Of a DNA stretch of 64,000 nt, positions 51,246 through 62,600 are shown piece by piece. The DNA lies in assembly GCF_016775475.1 (NCBI RefSeq), contig NZ_JAEUXJ010000013.1, positions 1 through 64,000 on the forward strand, written 5' to 3'. Position numbers and translations under genes: made by a program. The stretch's first letter is position 1. Each line of letters begins with the position of its first letter. Below the pieces are notes generated by a model, which was not told where the DNA came from, did not search any database, and saw only the letters and a list, made by a program, of their open reading frames with translations. This DNA is from Belnapia mucosa. Lineage in GTDB: Bacteria; Pseudomonadota; Alphaproteobacteria; Acetobacterales; Acetobacteraceae.

Positions 51246-52220
51246 TCAATCCACCTGCGCGCCGGCGGCGCGGATGACGGGGGCGAAGGCCGCTTCGTTC
51301 GCGGCGCGGAAGCTGGCCAGCTCCTCAGGCCCCACCGGCCAGGTGGTGGCGCCGTTCTCCTCAAATCGCGCGGCCAGCGCCGGGCTGGCCAGCACCTGCC
51401 GGCTGAGTGTGGCGATCCGCTGCGCCATCGCCGGCGGCAGCCCGGCCGGTGCCACCACCGAACCCCAGGAGGTGATCTCGAAGCCGGGCAGGAATTCCGC
51501 CATGGCCGGAATCTCCGGCGCCTGCGGGCTGCGCTTCGCCCCGGTGACGGCCAGGGCCCGCACCCGCCCCTCCTTCGCCTCCTGCAAGGCCTGGGGAATA
51601 TTGTCGAAGATCATGTGTACGCGGCCCGCCAGCAGGTCGACATGCGCCGGCGCCCCGCCGCGATAAGGCACATGGATCAGCTCCAGCCCCGCCATGGCCG
51701 CGAACATCGCGCCCGAGAGATGCACCGTGGTGCCCGAGCCGGAGGAGGCATAGGTCAGCTTGCCCGGCTGCGCCTTGGCCAGCGCGATCAGCTCCGGCAC
51801 CGTCCGCGCCGGCACGTCGTTGTTCACCACCAGCAGGTTCGGCAGCTGCCAAAGCCCGCCGATATAGGTGAAGTCCCGCGTCACATCGAAAGGCAGCCGC
51901 TTGTAGAGCGTCGGCCCGATCGCCAGCGGCGCGACGCTGCCGAGGCCGATGGTGCGGCCATCCGGCGTGCTGCGGGCGATCGCCTCGGTGCCGATATTCC
52001 CGGCCGAGCCGCTGCGGTTCTCGACCACGAATTGCTCGCCGGTCAGCTCCGCCATGGCCTGGCACCAGAGGCGGGAGAGGATGTCGGTGCCGCCGCCGGG
52101 CGGGAAGATGCCGATGAAGCGGATCGGCCCCTGCGGCCATTCCGCCCGCTGCGCGAGCGCCGGCGCCGCCAGCCCCGCTGCCACCAACCCCCATGCCGCA
52201 CGCCGCGTGATTCGCGCCAT
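51246..52220 (-). CDS. tripartite tricarboxylate transporter receptor (Bug family)
   Basis: 324 residues; ATG 52220 has GGGAGGG at good spacing. Signal peptide MARITRRAAWGLVAAGLAAP then ALAQ. Landmarks: GPIRFIGIFPPGGGTDILSR, GEQFVVENRSGSAGNIGTEA, ARSTPDGRTIGLGSVAPL and LELIHVPYRGGAPAHVDLLA. Upstream gene of the tandem pair. The two proteins share blocks such as FVVENRSGS and GLWQLPNLL, consistent with a local duplication. Confidence 0.93.
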   Translation of the reverse strand: MARITRRAAWGLVAAGLAAPALAQRAEWPQGPIRFIGIFPPGGGTDILSRLWCQAMAELTGEQFVVENRSGSAGNIGTEAIARSTPDGRTIGLGSVAPLAIGPTLYKRLPFDVTRDFTYIGGLWQLPNLLVVNNDVPARTVPELIALAKAQPGKLTYASSGSGTTVHLSGAMFAAMAGLELIHVPYRGGAPAHVDLLAGRVHMIFDNIPQALQEAKEGRVRALAVTGAKRSPQAPEIPAMAEFLPGFEITSWGSVVAPAGLPPAMAQRIATLSRQVLASPALAARFEENGATTWPVGPEELASFRAANEAAFAPVIRAAGAQVD

Positions 52221-52351
52221 ACCCGGCCCTCCCTGCCCTATTCGTTGCCAGGAGTGTAGGCGGCAGGGCGCGGCGCCCGCCAGCACCATTCGCGGAACAT
52301 CCGGGCTCAGCGGGCGTTGCTTCGGGCCAGCAGTGCATGAGGGATAGGCGC

Positions 52352-52918
52352 ATGGCCATCGTCGCGGACAGCAGCCAATGGACGGGCGAATATGACCACA
52401 CGCCCCAGGCCGGCCCGGTCGTCTGGGGCGAATTTGCGGATCGCAGCACGCTCGACAGCGTGGCGGCCAAGCTCCAGGCCGAACAGTGGTTCCAGGCGGT
52501 GCAGGCCCGCGCCGCCGCCCCGCAGGAACAGCGCCCGGCCGACAACGACCAGGTCATCACCCCGGATGAGAATCCGAAGGGCGCGGACAGCCGCAACCTG
52601 CGGCAGAATTTCGTCGGCATCGGCACCGCCTCGACCTCGATGCTCGCGGCCGGGATCGTGATCGCCACCGGCGGCGCGGCGCTGCCGGCAGTGGCCGCCG
52701 CCGCCGCGGCCGGGGCCGCGACCCTGGCCGCGGGCGAGGTGGCCGGCGCCGCCGCCAGCCCGACCGATACCGGCCGGCGCCCGGAGGAAACGCTGCAGAC
52801 CGACGGCCCTTCCCTCGGCATCCAGATCCTGACGGATGAGGAGCGGGCCCAGGCCGAGGCCTTCCTGCAAAGCCAGGGCGCCCGGCGCGTCTGGGTGCAG
52901 GACCAGCAGGCGGCCTAG
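52352..52918 (+). CDS. hypothetical protein with Ala/Gly-rich hydrophobic centre
   Basis: 188 residues; ATG 52352 is preceded by GAGGGAT, and ATG 52337 would add five residues. Begins MAIVADSSQWTGEYDHTPQA. The first half is polar (VVWGEFADRSTLDSVAAKLQ). A hydrophobic Ala/Gly stretch at about 95-130 (ASTSMLAAGIVIATGGAALP) could enter a membrane. The C-terminal part (SLGIQILTDEERAQAEAFLQ, SQGARRVWVQDQQAA) suggests a small alpha/beta unit, as in general stress proteins. Family not recognised. Confidence 0.6.
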   Translation: MAIVADSSQWTGEYDHTPQAGPVVWGEFADRSTLDSVAAKLQAEQWFQAVQARAAAPQEQRPADNDQVITPDENPKGADSRNLRQNFVGIGTASTSMLAAGIVIATGGAALPAVAAAAAAGAATLAAGEVAGAAASPTDTGRRPEETLQTDGPSLGIQILTDEERAQAEAFLQSQGARRVWVQDQQAA

Positions 52919-52977
52919 GGCTGGGCAGCCGGCTCGGCCCACGCCAGATTGCGCCCCTCATTCCGGCGGAGGGGGCA

Positions 52978-53958
52978 ATGGCGGCATTCATGGGGCGACG
53001 GGGCGCGCTGGCCCTCGGCCTGGCGGGGCTGGCATCCGGGGCGCGGGCACAGCCGGCCTGGCCGGACCGCCCGGTCCGGCTGATCGTCCCGACCCTGGGC
53101 GGGGCTGGCACCGCCGATACCCTGGCGCGGCTCATGGCCCAGGCGCTGGAGGCGCAGCTCGGGCAGCGGGTGCTGGTGGAGAACCGCGCCGGCGCCAACG
53201 GCAATATCGGCGCCACCGCCGCGGCCCGCAGCGCGCCCGACGGCACGACCTTCCTCTGGGGATGGGCCGGGACGCTGGCCACCAACCCGGCGCTCTATCG
53301 CGACCTGCCCTTCGACCCGGTGCGGGACTTCGCTCCGGTGGTGCTGGTCGGCAATGTCCCGAACATCCTGGTCGTCAACAAGTCGCTCGGCCCGCATACG
53401 CTGGCGGAGTTCACTGCGCTGGCGCAGGCCGAGCCAGGGCGGCTGCATTTCGGCTCGACCGGCAATGGCAGCTCGATGCATCTGGCCGGGGAGCTCTATC
53501 GGCAGCAGACCGGCACCGACCTCGTGCATGTGCCCTATAGCGGGCCGGCGCCGGCGGTGACCGACCTGCTCTCGGGCCGCATCCAGCTGATGTTCAACCT
53601 GGTCACCGGCGCCATGCCGCAGATCCGCGCCGGGGAGGTGGTGCCGATCGCCATGCTCTCGGATCGCCGCGTGCCGCAGCTGCCGGATGTGCCGACCTCG
53701 GCGGAGCTCGGCCTGCCGGGCCTGACCTTCGGGACCTGGTTCGGGATCATGGCGCCGCAGGGCACCCCGCCTGCCATCATCGCGCGCATGAATGCGGCGG
53801 CGAATGCGGTGCTGGCCGACGCGGCGGCACGGGCGCGGCTGGAGGAGGCGGGGCTGGAGCTTTATGGCGGACCGCCGGAGCGGCTCGCTGCGCATCTCGC
53901 GGAGGAGCTGCGCCGGCATGCGGAGATCGTCCGGCGCAGCGGGGCGAGGCTCGACTGA
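52978..53958 (+). CDS. tripartite tricarboxylate transporter receptor (Bug family)
   Basis: 326 residues. Signal peptide in MGRRGALALGLAGLASGARA. Landmarks: WPDRPVRLIVPTLGGAGTAD, GQRVLVENRAGANGNIGATA, ARSAPDGTTFLWG and LVHVPYSGPAPAVTDLLSGR. A single transcription unit, convergent with the cold-shock gene, with a 16-base gap. An ATG at 52990 is an alternative start. Confidence 0.92.
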   Translation: MAAFMGRRGALALGLAGLASGARAQPAWPDRPVRLIVPTLGGAGTADTLARLMAQALEAQLGQRVLVENRAGANGNIGATAAARSAPDGTTFLWGWAGTLATNPALYRDLPFDPVRDFAPVVLVGNVPNILVVNKSLGPHTLAEFTALAQAEPGRLHFGSTGNGSSMHLAGELYRQQTGTDLVHVPYSGPAPAVTDLLSGRIQLMFNLVTGAMPQIRAGEVVPIAMLSDRRVPQLPDVPTSAELGLPGLTFGTWFGIMAPQGTPPAIIARMNAAANAVLADAAARARLEEAGLELYGGPPERLAAHLAEELRRHAEIVRRSGARLD

Positions 53959-53974
53959 GCCTCGTCGAATTACG

Positions 53975-54178
53975 TCAGAGCGGCTTGAGGTTCGCGGCGG
54001 CTGCCTTGCCGCGCTCCATCACCACTTCATAGCTGATCTTCTGGTTCTCGTTCAGGCCCTGCAGCCCGGCCTTCTGCACGGCGGTGATGTGCACGAAGAC
54101 ATCCTTGCCGCCGTCCTGCGGAACGATGAAGCCGAAGCCCTTGGTTGCGTTGAACCACTTCACGGTGCCGATCGCCAT
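53975..54178 (-). CDS. cold-shock-domain protein
   Basis: 67 residues, a single CSD that binds single-stranded RNA/DNA. RNP1 KGFGFIVPQDGG and RNP2 DVFVHITAV are intact, with WFNATKGFGF at the N-terminus. GGGAGGGG precedes ATG 54178. The upstream leader (54179-54310) is long, as in many cold-shock genes where it controls mRNA stability. It is not near other cold-shock genes. Confidence 0.95.
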   Translation of the reverse strand: MAIGTVKWFNATKGFGFIVPQDGGKDVFVHITAVQKAGLQGLNENQKISYEVVMERGKAAAANLKPL

Positions 54179-54381
54179 GCGTCGCACCCCTCCCTTGCAT
54201 AGGGCACGGGCGCCGATCGCCCGTGCGGTAACCGCCAGGCTTGATCGGCTTGAAGGCTCCGGAGGGCTCCGGGAGGGCACGGCAAGGCGGGCCAAGAACG
54301 GCTGGCCCATTCAGTGGGCGCAGATCGCCCAGGCCAAGTCAACGACGGCGCGCGCGCGATTTCGTGAGCATTCCGCACGTG

Positions 54382-54410
54382 CAAAAGGGGCGGGCCTTGC
54401 GGCCCGCCCC
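54382..54410 (-). terminator. groEL intrinsic terminator
   Basis: Reverse strand: perfect ten-base stem GGGGCGGGCC / GGCCCGCCCC with a four-base loop, followed by TTTT. It lies 28 bases after the groEL stop. Confidence 0.85.
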
Positions 54411-54438
54411 CCTGTTCCGATCAACCTTGCGGGCTGGA

Positions 54439-56085
<1,647 letters not shown>

Positions 56086-56188
56086 GTATGTACCTCATTG
56101 GTTCGGCGTCCGGCCGCTGCCTGGGCTAGGTGCCCTGGCGCGGTCCCGTCGGCCAGTGTTGACGAGTGTCAGACCTCGGAGCGTTTGC

Positions 56189-56500
56189 TCAGGCGGCCTT
56201 CGCGACGGAAGCGTTGTCGAGGATGCCCATGATGTCGGACTCCTTCATGATGAGGAGCTCCTCACCATCGAGCTTCACCTCGGTGCCCGACCACTTGCCG
56301 AACAGGATGCGGTCGCCGGCCTTCACGTCGAGCGCGCGGAGCTCGCCCTTGTCGTTCAGGGTGCCGGAACCGACGGCGATAACCTCGCCTTCCTGCGGCT
56401 TCTCCTTGGCGGTGTCGGGGATGATGATGCCGCCGCGGGTCTTCTCCTCGGCCGTCACGCGACGGACGAGAACGCGGTCATGCAGGGGACGGAAGCTCAT
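56189..56500 (-). CDS. groES: co-chaperonin GroES (10 kDa)
   Basis: 103 residues, heptameric lid of GroEL. MSFRPLHDRVLVRRVTAEEK, then the mobile loop KTRGGIIIPDTAKEKPQEGE, and ILFGKWSGTEVKLDGEELLI. First gene of the groESL unit. Transcription is expected to be HrcA-controlled through the two CIRCE elements upstream. Confidence 0.98.
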   Translation of the reverse strand: MSFRPLHDRVLVRRVTAEEKTRGGIIIPDTAKEKPQEGEVIAVGSGTLNDKGELRALDVKAGDRILFGKWSGTEVKLDGEELLIMKESDIMGILDNASVAKAA

Positions 56501-56566
56501 ATGCGGTCCTCTCCTGGCCTATTCTCAAGGAATGGGTCCCCCCACCGGGAGGCGCCAGCGGGACCG

Positions 56567-56593
56567 CTAGCACTCACCCCGGAGGAGTGCCAG
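56567..56593. promoter_or_regulatory. CIRCE element 1 (HrcA operator)
   Basis: CTAGCACTC-N9-GAGTGCCAG, i.e. TAGCACTC and GAGTGCCA arms with exactly nine bases between, 67 bases before the groES start. Standard CIRCE is TTAGCACTC-N9-GAGTGCTAA; here only the outermost bases differ. Confidence 0.9.
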
Positions 56594-56632
56594 CGATCTA
56601 GGGCAGGCTCGCGCGGGCGTCAAGGGATTTGC

Positions 56633-56657
56633 AGCACTCTCCGAGTGCGAGTGCCAA
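56633..56657. promoter_or_regulatory. CIRCE element 2 (HrcA operator)
   Basis: AGCACTC-N9-GAGTGCCAA with nine bases between arms, 40 bases beyond element 1. The spacer itself carries GAGTGC. It is 133 bases from the groES start and about 120 bases before the divergent usg start, so HrcA might affect both. Confidence 0.8.
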
Positions 56658-56778
56658 GCTACTGAAATTCCACAATTGTGTTGCAAGCCACCCGGAAAGA
56701 CGTGGCAAGCTCGGCGTTGCAGAGGCGGAGGAAATCGCCGGCCGGAACGGCTGGCACCGAGAAGAAGGATCGTGTTGC

Positions 56779-57051
56779 GTGCTGCACAGCCTCGAACGCT
56801 TCGTCCGCATCCCCGACTGGCGGCTCACCACCGCCGAGATCCTCTATCACCTGCCCGACCATCCGGGCGTGCTGCAGACCTTCGTCTGGCAGAAGGTCGA
56901 TCATGCCCCGGCCTTTCCCGAACTCTCCCGCTTCCTTGAATTCTGGCGCCGCGAGATCGAGGGGCCGCTGCATTCCGTCCGCGTCGCCTCCGCTGCGCTG
57001 ACGCGCCCGGCCGAGTTGCGCTTCGCCAACGGCCAGTTCGTCCTGCACTGA
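56779..57051 (+). CDS. usg: Usg-family protein
   Basis: 90 residues. Matches the alphaproteobacterial Usg protein through DWRLTTAEILYHLPDHPGVL, LQTFVWQKVDHAPAFPEL, FLEFWRREIEGPLHSVRVA and LRFANGQFVLH. Known from gene neighbourhoods near trpF in related genomes; biochemical role not established. GTG 56779 was chosen because GAAGGA precedes it and the long open frame upstream (to 56629) crosses the second CIRCE element. It is divergent from groES. Confidence 0.85.
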   Translation: MLHSLERFVRIPDWRLTTAEILYHLPDHPGVLQTFVWQKVDHAPAFPELSRFLEFWRREIEGPLHSVRVASAALTRPAELRFANGQFVLH

Positions 57052-57064
57052 GCGGTGGCGGGCG

Positions 57065-57736
57065 CTACTCCTCCAGCGCCCGCCCCGCCCGGTGCCGACG
57101 CAACAGGCCGAAGCCGATGAGCACGGAGCCGAGCAGCAGCAGGGCCGAGAGCCCGAGCTGCCAGGCGCCGTCCACCCGCACCCCCTTGCCGAGCAGCGCG
57201 AAGACCAGCGTCTGCGGCAGGTAGCCGATGGCCGAGGCGGCGAGGAAGGGCACCAGCGCGATGCCCGCCATCCCGGCCAGCAGGTTCAGCGCCAGGTTGT
57301 TGCCGAGCGGCAGCAGCCGCAACGCCAGCGTCGCGCCGAAGGGGCTGGCCGCCAGCGCATCCCGCAGCGGCCGAAGCCGCCGCCCGAAGCGCCCCGCCAG
57401 CCGCCGCTCCGCCCAGCCCCGCCCGACCAGCCGGGCCCAGGCGAAGGACAGCGCGCAGCCCAGCAGTTGCGCGACCAGGGACAGCCCCGTCCCGACCACC
57501 GCGCCGAAGGCATAGCCGCCGAGGAAGGCGACGCCCTGGCGCGGAATGCCGACCGCCGTCGCCGCCAGGCCGACCAGCAGAAAGATCGCCTCCCCCCACA
57601 GCCCCCGGCCGCGAATGGTGCGGTCCACCCATTCCGTCCCGAGCATCGCGCCGAGCGCCCGCAGCAGCAGCCCCGCCGCCACCAGCCCCACCGCCAGCAC
57701 CAGCAGCTTGGCGACGGCGCGCGCCCGCTCGCTCAT
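57065..57736 (-). CDS. TVP38/TMEM64 (VTT-domain) membrane protein
   Basis: 223 residues, about six membrane helices. The VTT motif is seen in GIPRQGVAFLGGYAFGAVVG, TGLSLVAQLLGCALSFAWAR and LRLLPLGNNLALNLLAGMAG. These DedA-related proteins are linked to lipid scrambling or small-solute passage. Its ATG overlaps the stop of the glycosyltransferase gene (ATGA), suggesting joint action on a lipid-linked glycan or polar head group. Confidence 0.9.
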   Translation of the reverse strand: MSERARAVAKLLVLAVGLVAAGLLLRALGAMLGTEWVDRTIRGRGLWGEAIFLLVGLAATAVGIPRQGVAFLGGYAFGAVVGTGLSLVAQLLGCALSFAWARLVGRGWAERRLAGRFGRRLRPLRDALAASPFGATLALRLLPLGNNLALNLLAGMAGIALVPFLAASAIGYLPQTLVFALLGKGVRVDGAWQLGLSALLLLGSVLIGFGLLRRHRAGRALEE

Positions 57737-58506
57737 GTCTCGGACTGGGCCTCGATCACGGGGCGGGCGCCGCGGCGCTGCAGCCAGGCGACGCCGAACA
57801 GGTCGAAGATCGAGACCGCCAGCCGGTCCAGCGTCCCGTAATTGGAACTCCCGCGCACCCGCGGCCGGTGGTTCACCGGCTCGCTCACCACCCGCCCGCC
57901 CTGGCGCAGGACGAGGGCCGGCAGGAAGCGGTGCATATGGTCGAAATGCGGCAGGTCGAGGAAGAGCGCGCGGGGGAAGACCTTCAGCCCGCAGCCGGTA
58001 TCCGGCGTCGCATCGCCCAGCAGCCGGGCGCGGATGCGGTTGGCGATGCGGCTGGATCGCCGCTTCACCCAGCTGTCCCGCCGCATCACCCGGTGGCCTG
58101 CGACCAGCACCGGCCCCCCCTTGCCCTGCATCTCGGCTTGCGCCCGCGCCAGCAGCCGGGGGATGTCGGCCGGGTCGTTCTGCCCGTCGCCATCCAGGGT
58201 GGCGATCCAGGCGCCGCGCGCCGCCTTCACCCCGGTGACGACGGCGGCCGATTGCCCGCAGCTTGCCCGGTGCCGCAGATGCCGGAGCGGCGCCGCCCGC
58301 GCCGCCTCGCGCAGCGCCTCGGGCGTCGCGTCCGAGGAGCCGTCATCCACATAGACGATCTCATGCGGCAGCCCGGCCAGGGCCGCCTCGATCTCGGCCA
58401 CCAGGGGCGCGATGTTCGGCGCCTCGTTGCGGACCGGGATGACGACCGAAAGCAGGGGTTGCGCCGGGGCCGCCGCGGCTCCGGCCGCGTCGGGGGCGGA
58501 TGGCAT
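57733..58506 (-). CDS. glycosyltransferase family 2
   Basis: 257 residues. GT-A fold: LLSVVIPVRNEAPNIAPLVA, IVYVDDGSSDATPEALREAA, WIATLDGDGQNDPADIPRLL (the DxD-like DGDGQND) and FDHMHRFLPALVLRQGG. It resembles dolichyl-phosphate mannosyltransferase-type enzymes that use polyprenyl phosphate, lacking a membrane domain of its own. ATG 58506 is a reasonable start; purine-rich bases precede it weakly. Coupled with the VTT-domain gene. Confidence 0.88.
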   Translation of the reverse strand: MPSAPDAAGAAAAPAQPLLSVVIPVRNEAPNIAPLVAEIEAALAGLPHEIVYVDDGSSDATPEALREAARAAPLRHLRHRASCGQSAAVVTGVKAARGAWIATLDGDGQNDPADIPRLLARAQAEMQGKGGPVLVAGHRVMRRDSWVKRRSSRIANRIRARLLGDATPDTGCGLKVFPRALFLDLPHFDHMHRFLPALVLRQGGRVVSEPVNHRPRVRGSSNYGTLDRLAVSIFDLFGVAWLQRRGARPVIEAQSET

Positions 58507-58587
58507 GGCGCCGCCCGGTAGCAGCCGGACCCGCCGAGGGCAAGCATCCGCCATGGAAGGCGTGCCCAGACGGCCGGCTTCGCCTAT

Positions 58588-59670
58588 ATGGAACCCATGC
58601 CGTTCGATGTTCCCCTTCCGTCGGCCGAGGCGCGTGCCCGGGCCGACCGCCGCTCCGTCGCCCTCTGGCTGCTGGCCGTGGCCGGCATGGTCTGGGTCAT
58701 GGTCGCCCTCGGCGGCGCCACCCGCCTCACCGGCTCCGGCCTGTCCATCATGGAATGGGCGCCGCTCTCGGGCACGCTGCCCCCGCTGTCGGAAGCGGAG
58801 TGGAACCGGCTCTACGATCTCTACCGCACCATCCCGCAATATGCGCTGGTCAATCAGGGCTTCGGGCTGGAGGGGTTCAAGCAGATCTTCTGGCTGGAAT
58901 GGGCGCACCGGCTCTGGGGCCGGCTGATCGGCCTTGCCTATGCCCTGCCGCTGGCCTGGTTCTGGCTGCGCGGGCGCATCCCGGCGGGATATCGGGGCCG
59001 GCTGCTGCTGCTGCTGGTGCTCGGCGGGCTGCAGGGCGCGGTCGGCTGGTTCATGGTGGCCAGCGGGTTCGAGGCGGATCGCACCACCGTCTCGCCCTAT
59101 CGGCTGGTGATGCATCTCGGCCTGGCGCTCGGCCTCTTCGCCGCACTGCTCTGGACCGGGCTCGGCCTGTTGCGGACCGGGTCCGGCACGGCGCCGGGCG
59201 TGGCCAGCCTCCGCCGGCAGGTGAAGGCGGCGGCCTGGCTGGTGGTCGCGGCCATGCTGGCGGGCGGCTTCGTCGCCGGCAACCGCGCCGGCCTCGCCTA
59301 CAACACCTTCCCGCTGATGGAAGGAAGGCTGGTGCCGGAGGGCTACTGGCAGCTCGCCCCGGCCTGGACCAACCTCACCCTCAACATCGCTGCAGTGCAG
59401 TTCAACCATCGCCTGCTGGCGACCCTGGCCGGCCTGGCCGCGCTCGGCGCCGCCGCCCGCGCCTGGGCCCGGCTGCCGCCGGGCTTCGCCCGCACCGCCT
59501 GCCTCGCCCTCGGCGCGGCAACCCTCTGGCAGTATGGACTCGGGGTGGCGACGCTACTGGCGGTTGTGCCAGTCTGGCTCGGGACGCTGCACCAGGCCTC
59601 CGCGGTCCTGGTGCTCGCCACGGCACTGATCGCGCTGCACGGGCTGCGCGCCCCGGAGAGGTTAGGATGA
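58588..59670 (+). CDS. ctaA: heme A synthase (COX15/CtaA)
   Basis: 360 residues, eight membrane helices. Oxidises heme O to heme A for cytochrome c oxidase. Landmarks: GGATRLTGSGLSIMEWAPLS, the heme His in WLEWAHRLWGRLIGLAYAL, LVMHLGLALGLFAAL, NRAGLAYNTFPLMEG, VQFNHRLLATLAGLAAL and LGTLHQASAVLVLATALIAL, which hold the conserved histidine pairs. An ATG three codons downstream (58597) is an alternative. Its stop overlaps the ATG of the giant sensor kinase (ATGA). Confidence 0.96.
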   Translation: MEPMPFDVPLPSAEARARADRRSVALWLLAVAGMVWVMVALGGATRLTGSGLSIMEWAPLSGTLPPLSEAEWNRLYDLYRTIPQYALVNQGFGLEGFKQIFWLEWAHRLWGRLIGLAYALPLAWFWLRGRIPAGYRGRLLLLLVLGGLQGAVGWFMVASGFEADRTTVSPYRLVMHLGLALGLFAALLWTGLGLLRTGSGTAPGVASLRRQVKAAAWLVVAAMLAGGFVAGNRAGLAYNTFPLMEGRLVPEGYWQLAPAWTNLTLNIAAVQFNHRLLATLAGLAALGAAARAWARLPPGFARTACLALGAATLWQYGLGVATLLAVVPVWLGTLHQASAVLVLATALIALHGLRAPERLG

Positions 59671-62600
59671 TCGAGGCGCCGCCGAGCCCCACCCAGACAG
59701 CGCCGATCGAGGCGGAAACGGGGCCGGCCGGCCTGCTTCAGGTCCTGCTGGACAGTATGCATCACGGGATCGCGCTGTATGACCGGCAGGGCCGGCTGGT
59801 CGCGGCGAACCGCCTCGCCGTCCGCTATGCCGGCCTCGGCGAGGAGGCGACCCGTCCCGGCACCACCCTCGCCGAGCATATCGCCGCCCAGGCGGCGGCC
59901 GGGGAATACGGCACCGGCGAGACCGCCGCCACGACCTATGCGCTCGCCCTCGCCCATGATCGCAGCCAGCCAAGCCGCTATATCCGCACCCGGCCGGACG
60001 GGACCGTGCTGGAGATCACTTCCGACCCGACGCCCGATGGCGGCTTCGTCCTGACCCATACCGACATCACCGGCCGCGCCGCCGCCGAGGCCGAGCTGCG
60101 CGAGCAGGCGGCGCTGCTGCGCGCCACGCTCGACGCGCTGCATCACGGCGTCGCCGTCTATGGGCCGGATCGCCGGCTGCGCTTCGCCAATGCGCTGGCG
60201 GCCGAACTGACCGGCCTGCCGCCCGGCTCGATCCGCCCCGGCCGGCTCCTGGACGAGGTCATCGCCGAACTGCTGGCGCATGGCGAATTCGGCACCACCG
60301 AGGAGCACCGCCTGGCGCTGGACGCGCTGACCTATGACCGCTCCCGCCCCCGCGCCCAGACGCGGGTGAAGCCGGATGGCCGGGTGCTGGATGTCCGATC
60401 GGTGCCGATGCCGGATGGCGGCTTCATCATCACCCATATCGACATCACCCGGGTGCTGGCCGCCGAGGGCGAGGCGAAGCGCCGCGCCCAGCTGCTGCAA
60501 ACCATGCAGGAGACGATGCATCATGGCATCGCCCTGTTCGGCCCGGATAGGCGGCTGGTCATTGCCAATGACCTCGCCATCGAGCTCGCCGGCCTGACGC
60601 CGGACGAGATGCATCCGGGCATGAGCATCGGCGAGATCGTCGCCATCCAGTTCAGCCGGGGCGCCTTCGGCGAGGGCGCGGAGGCGCTCGCGGCCTTCCG
60701 CGACGCCTCCGGGCATGACCGTTCCACCACACACCGGATGCGCCGCCACCTGCGCGACGGCCGGATCGTCGATTCGCGGTCCGACCCCACGCCGGATGGA
60801 GGCTTCGTCAAGACCTGGACCGACGTGACCGCCCTGGTCCGCGCCGAGGCGGCGGCCGAGCATCGGGCCGCCACCTTGCAGGCCATGCTGGAGAACATGC
60901 GCAACGGCGTCGCGCTGTTCGACCGCGACCACCGGCTGGTCGCCGCCAACCGGCTGATCGCCGAGCTCGGCGGCATCCCGTCCGAAGCGCTGCGGCCCGG
61001 CACCCCGCTCGATGCGATGATCGACGCCCAGTGTGCCGCGAACGCCTCGGGCGACCGGGCGCTGGACGCGCAATTCGCGGCCCAGGCCCGCACCGCCGAC
61101 CGCAGCCTTCCGCTGCGCTACACCCGCCCCTCCCGCGACGGCCGGATGCTCGACATCGCTTCCGACCCGATGCCGGATGGCGGCTTCGTCATCACCATCG
61201 CCGATGTCACCGCCCTCGCCCGGGCCGAGGCCGAGGCCCGCCGGCGCGGGGAGGTGCAGCAGACCATGCTGCAGGCCATGCGCCATGGCATCGCCCTCTA
61301 TGACGCCAACCACCGCCTCGTTGCGGTCAACCGCGTCACCGATCCGACCGGCCTCGTCCCCGTCCCGAACGACCCGGCGGAGGCGCCGGTGTGGCCGGGC
61401 ATGTCCTATGAGGAGGTGATCCGCTACCAGGCCTCGATCGGCGGCCTCGGCCCCGATCCGGAGGAGGAGGTGCAGCGCCTGCTCGCCCTCGACCGGAGCC
61501 TGCCGCACCGCTACCTGCGCCGCGGCGCCAGCGGCCGCCTGATCGATGTCCATTCAGACCCGACGCCGGATGGCGGCTTCGCCATCACCTTCACCGACGT
61601 CACCCTGCTCGCCGCGGCCGAGGAGGCGGCCGAGAGCCGCGCCGCCATGCTGCGCGCCGCCCTCGACCATATGCGGCACGGCATCCTGCTGTTCGGCCCG
61701 GACCGCCGGCTGCTCGCCTCCAATGCGCTCGCCATGGAGATCGGCGGACTGGCGCCGGAGGAGCTGGAGCCCGGCACGCTGCTCGACGACCAGCTCCGCA
61801 GCCAGCATGCCCGCGGCATGTATGGCGAGGGGCCGAAGGCGGATGAGATCCTCGCCGGGCTGCTCTCGGTGAACCGTGACAAGTCCTGGCTCCGCACCCG
61901 CCGCATGCCGGATGACCGGGTGGTGGAGGTGTACAGCGACCCGACGCCGGATGGCGGCTTCGTCGTGACCTTCTCCGACGTGACCGCCCGGGCCCTGGCG
62001 GAAACCAATGCGCGGCAGCGGGCCACGCTCCTCCGCACCACGCTCGACAATATGCGGCATGGCATTGCCCTCTATGGGCCGGACCGCCGCCTGGTGCTGG
62101 CCAACCGCCTCGCCGCTTCCTTCAACGGCATGCCGGATTTCGACACCCGCATCGGCTCCAGGCTGGAGGAGCTGGTGCGCGAGCAGCAGGAGCGCGGCCA
62201 GTTCGGGCCGGAGGCCGAGGCCTCTCGCATCGCCGATGCGGTGATCGCGCAGGACCGCTCGCGCTCCTACCACTACCAGCGGCGCATTCCCGATGGCCGG
62301 GTGCTCGATATCGGCTCCGACCCGATGCCGGATGGCGGCTTCGTCATCACCCATACCGACATCACGGAGCTGGAGGCGGCCAAGGCCGAGGCCTCGGACC
62401 GCGCCGCCCTGCTCCAGGTCATGCTCGACAACATCCGGCACGGCATCACCTATTTCGGGCCCGACCGCCGGCTGATCGCCTTCAATCACCTGGCCGAGGA
62501 GCTGATCGGTCCCAAGGGGGAACCTCTCCGTCCCGGCATGTCGCTCGCGGAGCTTGGCGCCAGCCAGGAGGCCGAAGGCGCGCTCGGCACCCCCGAGGAA

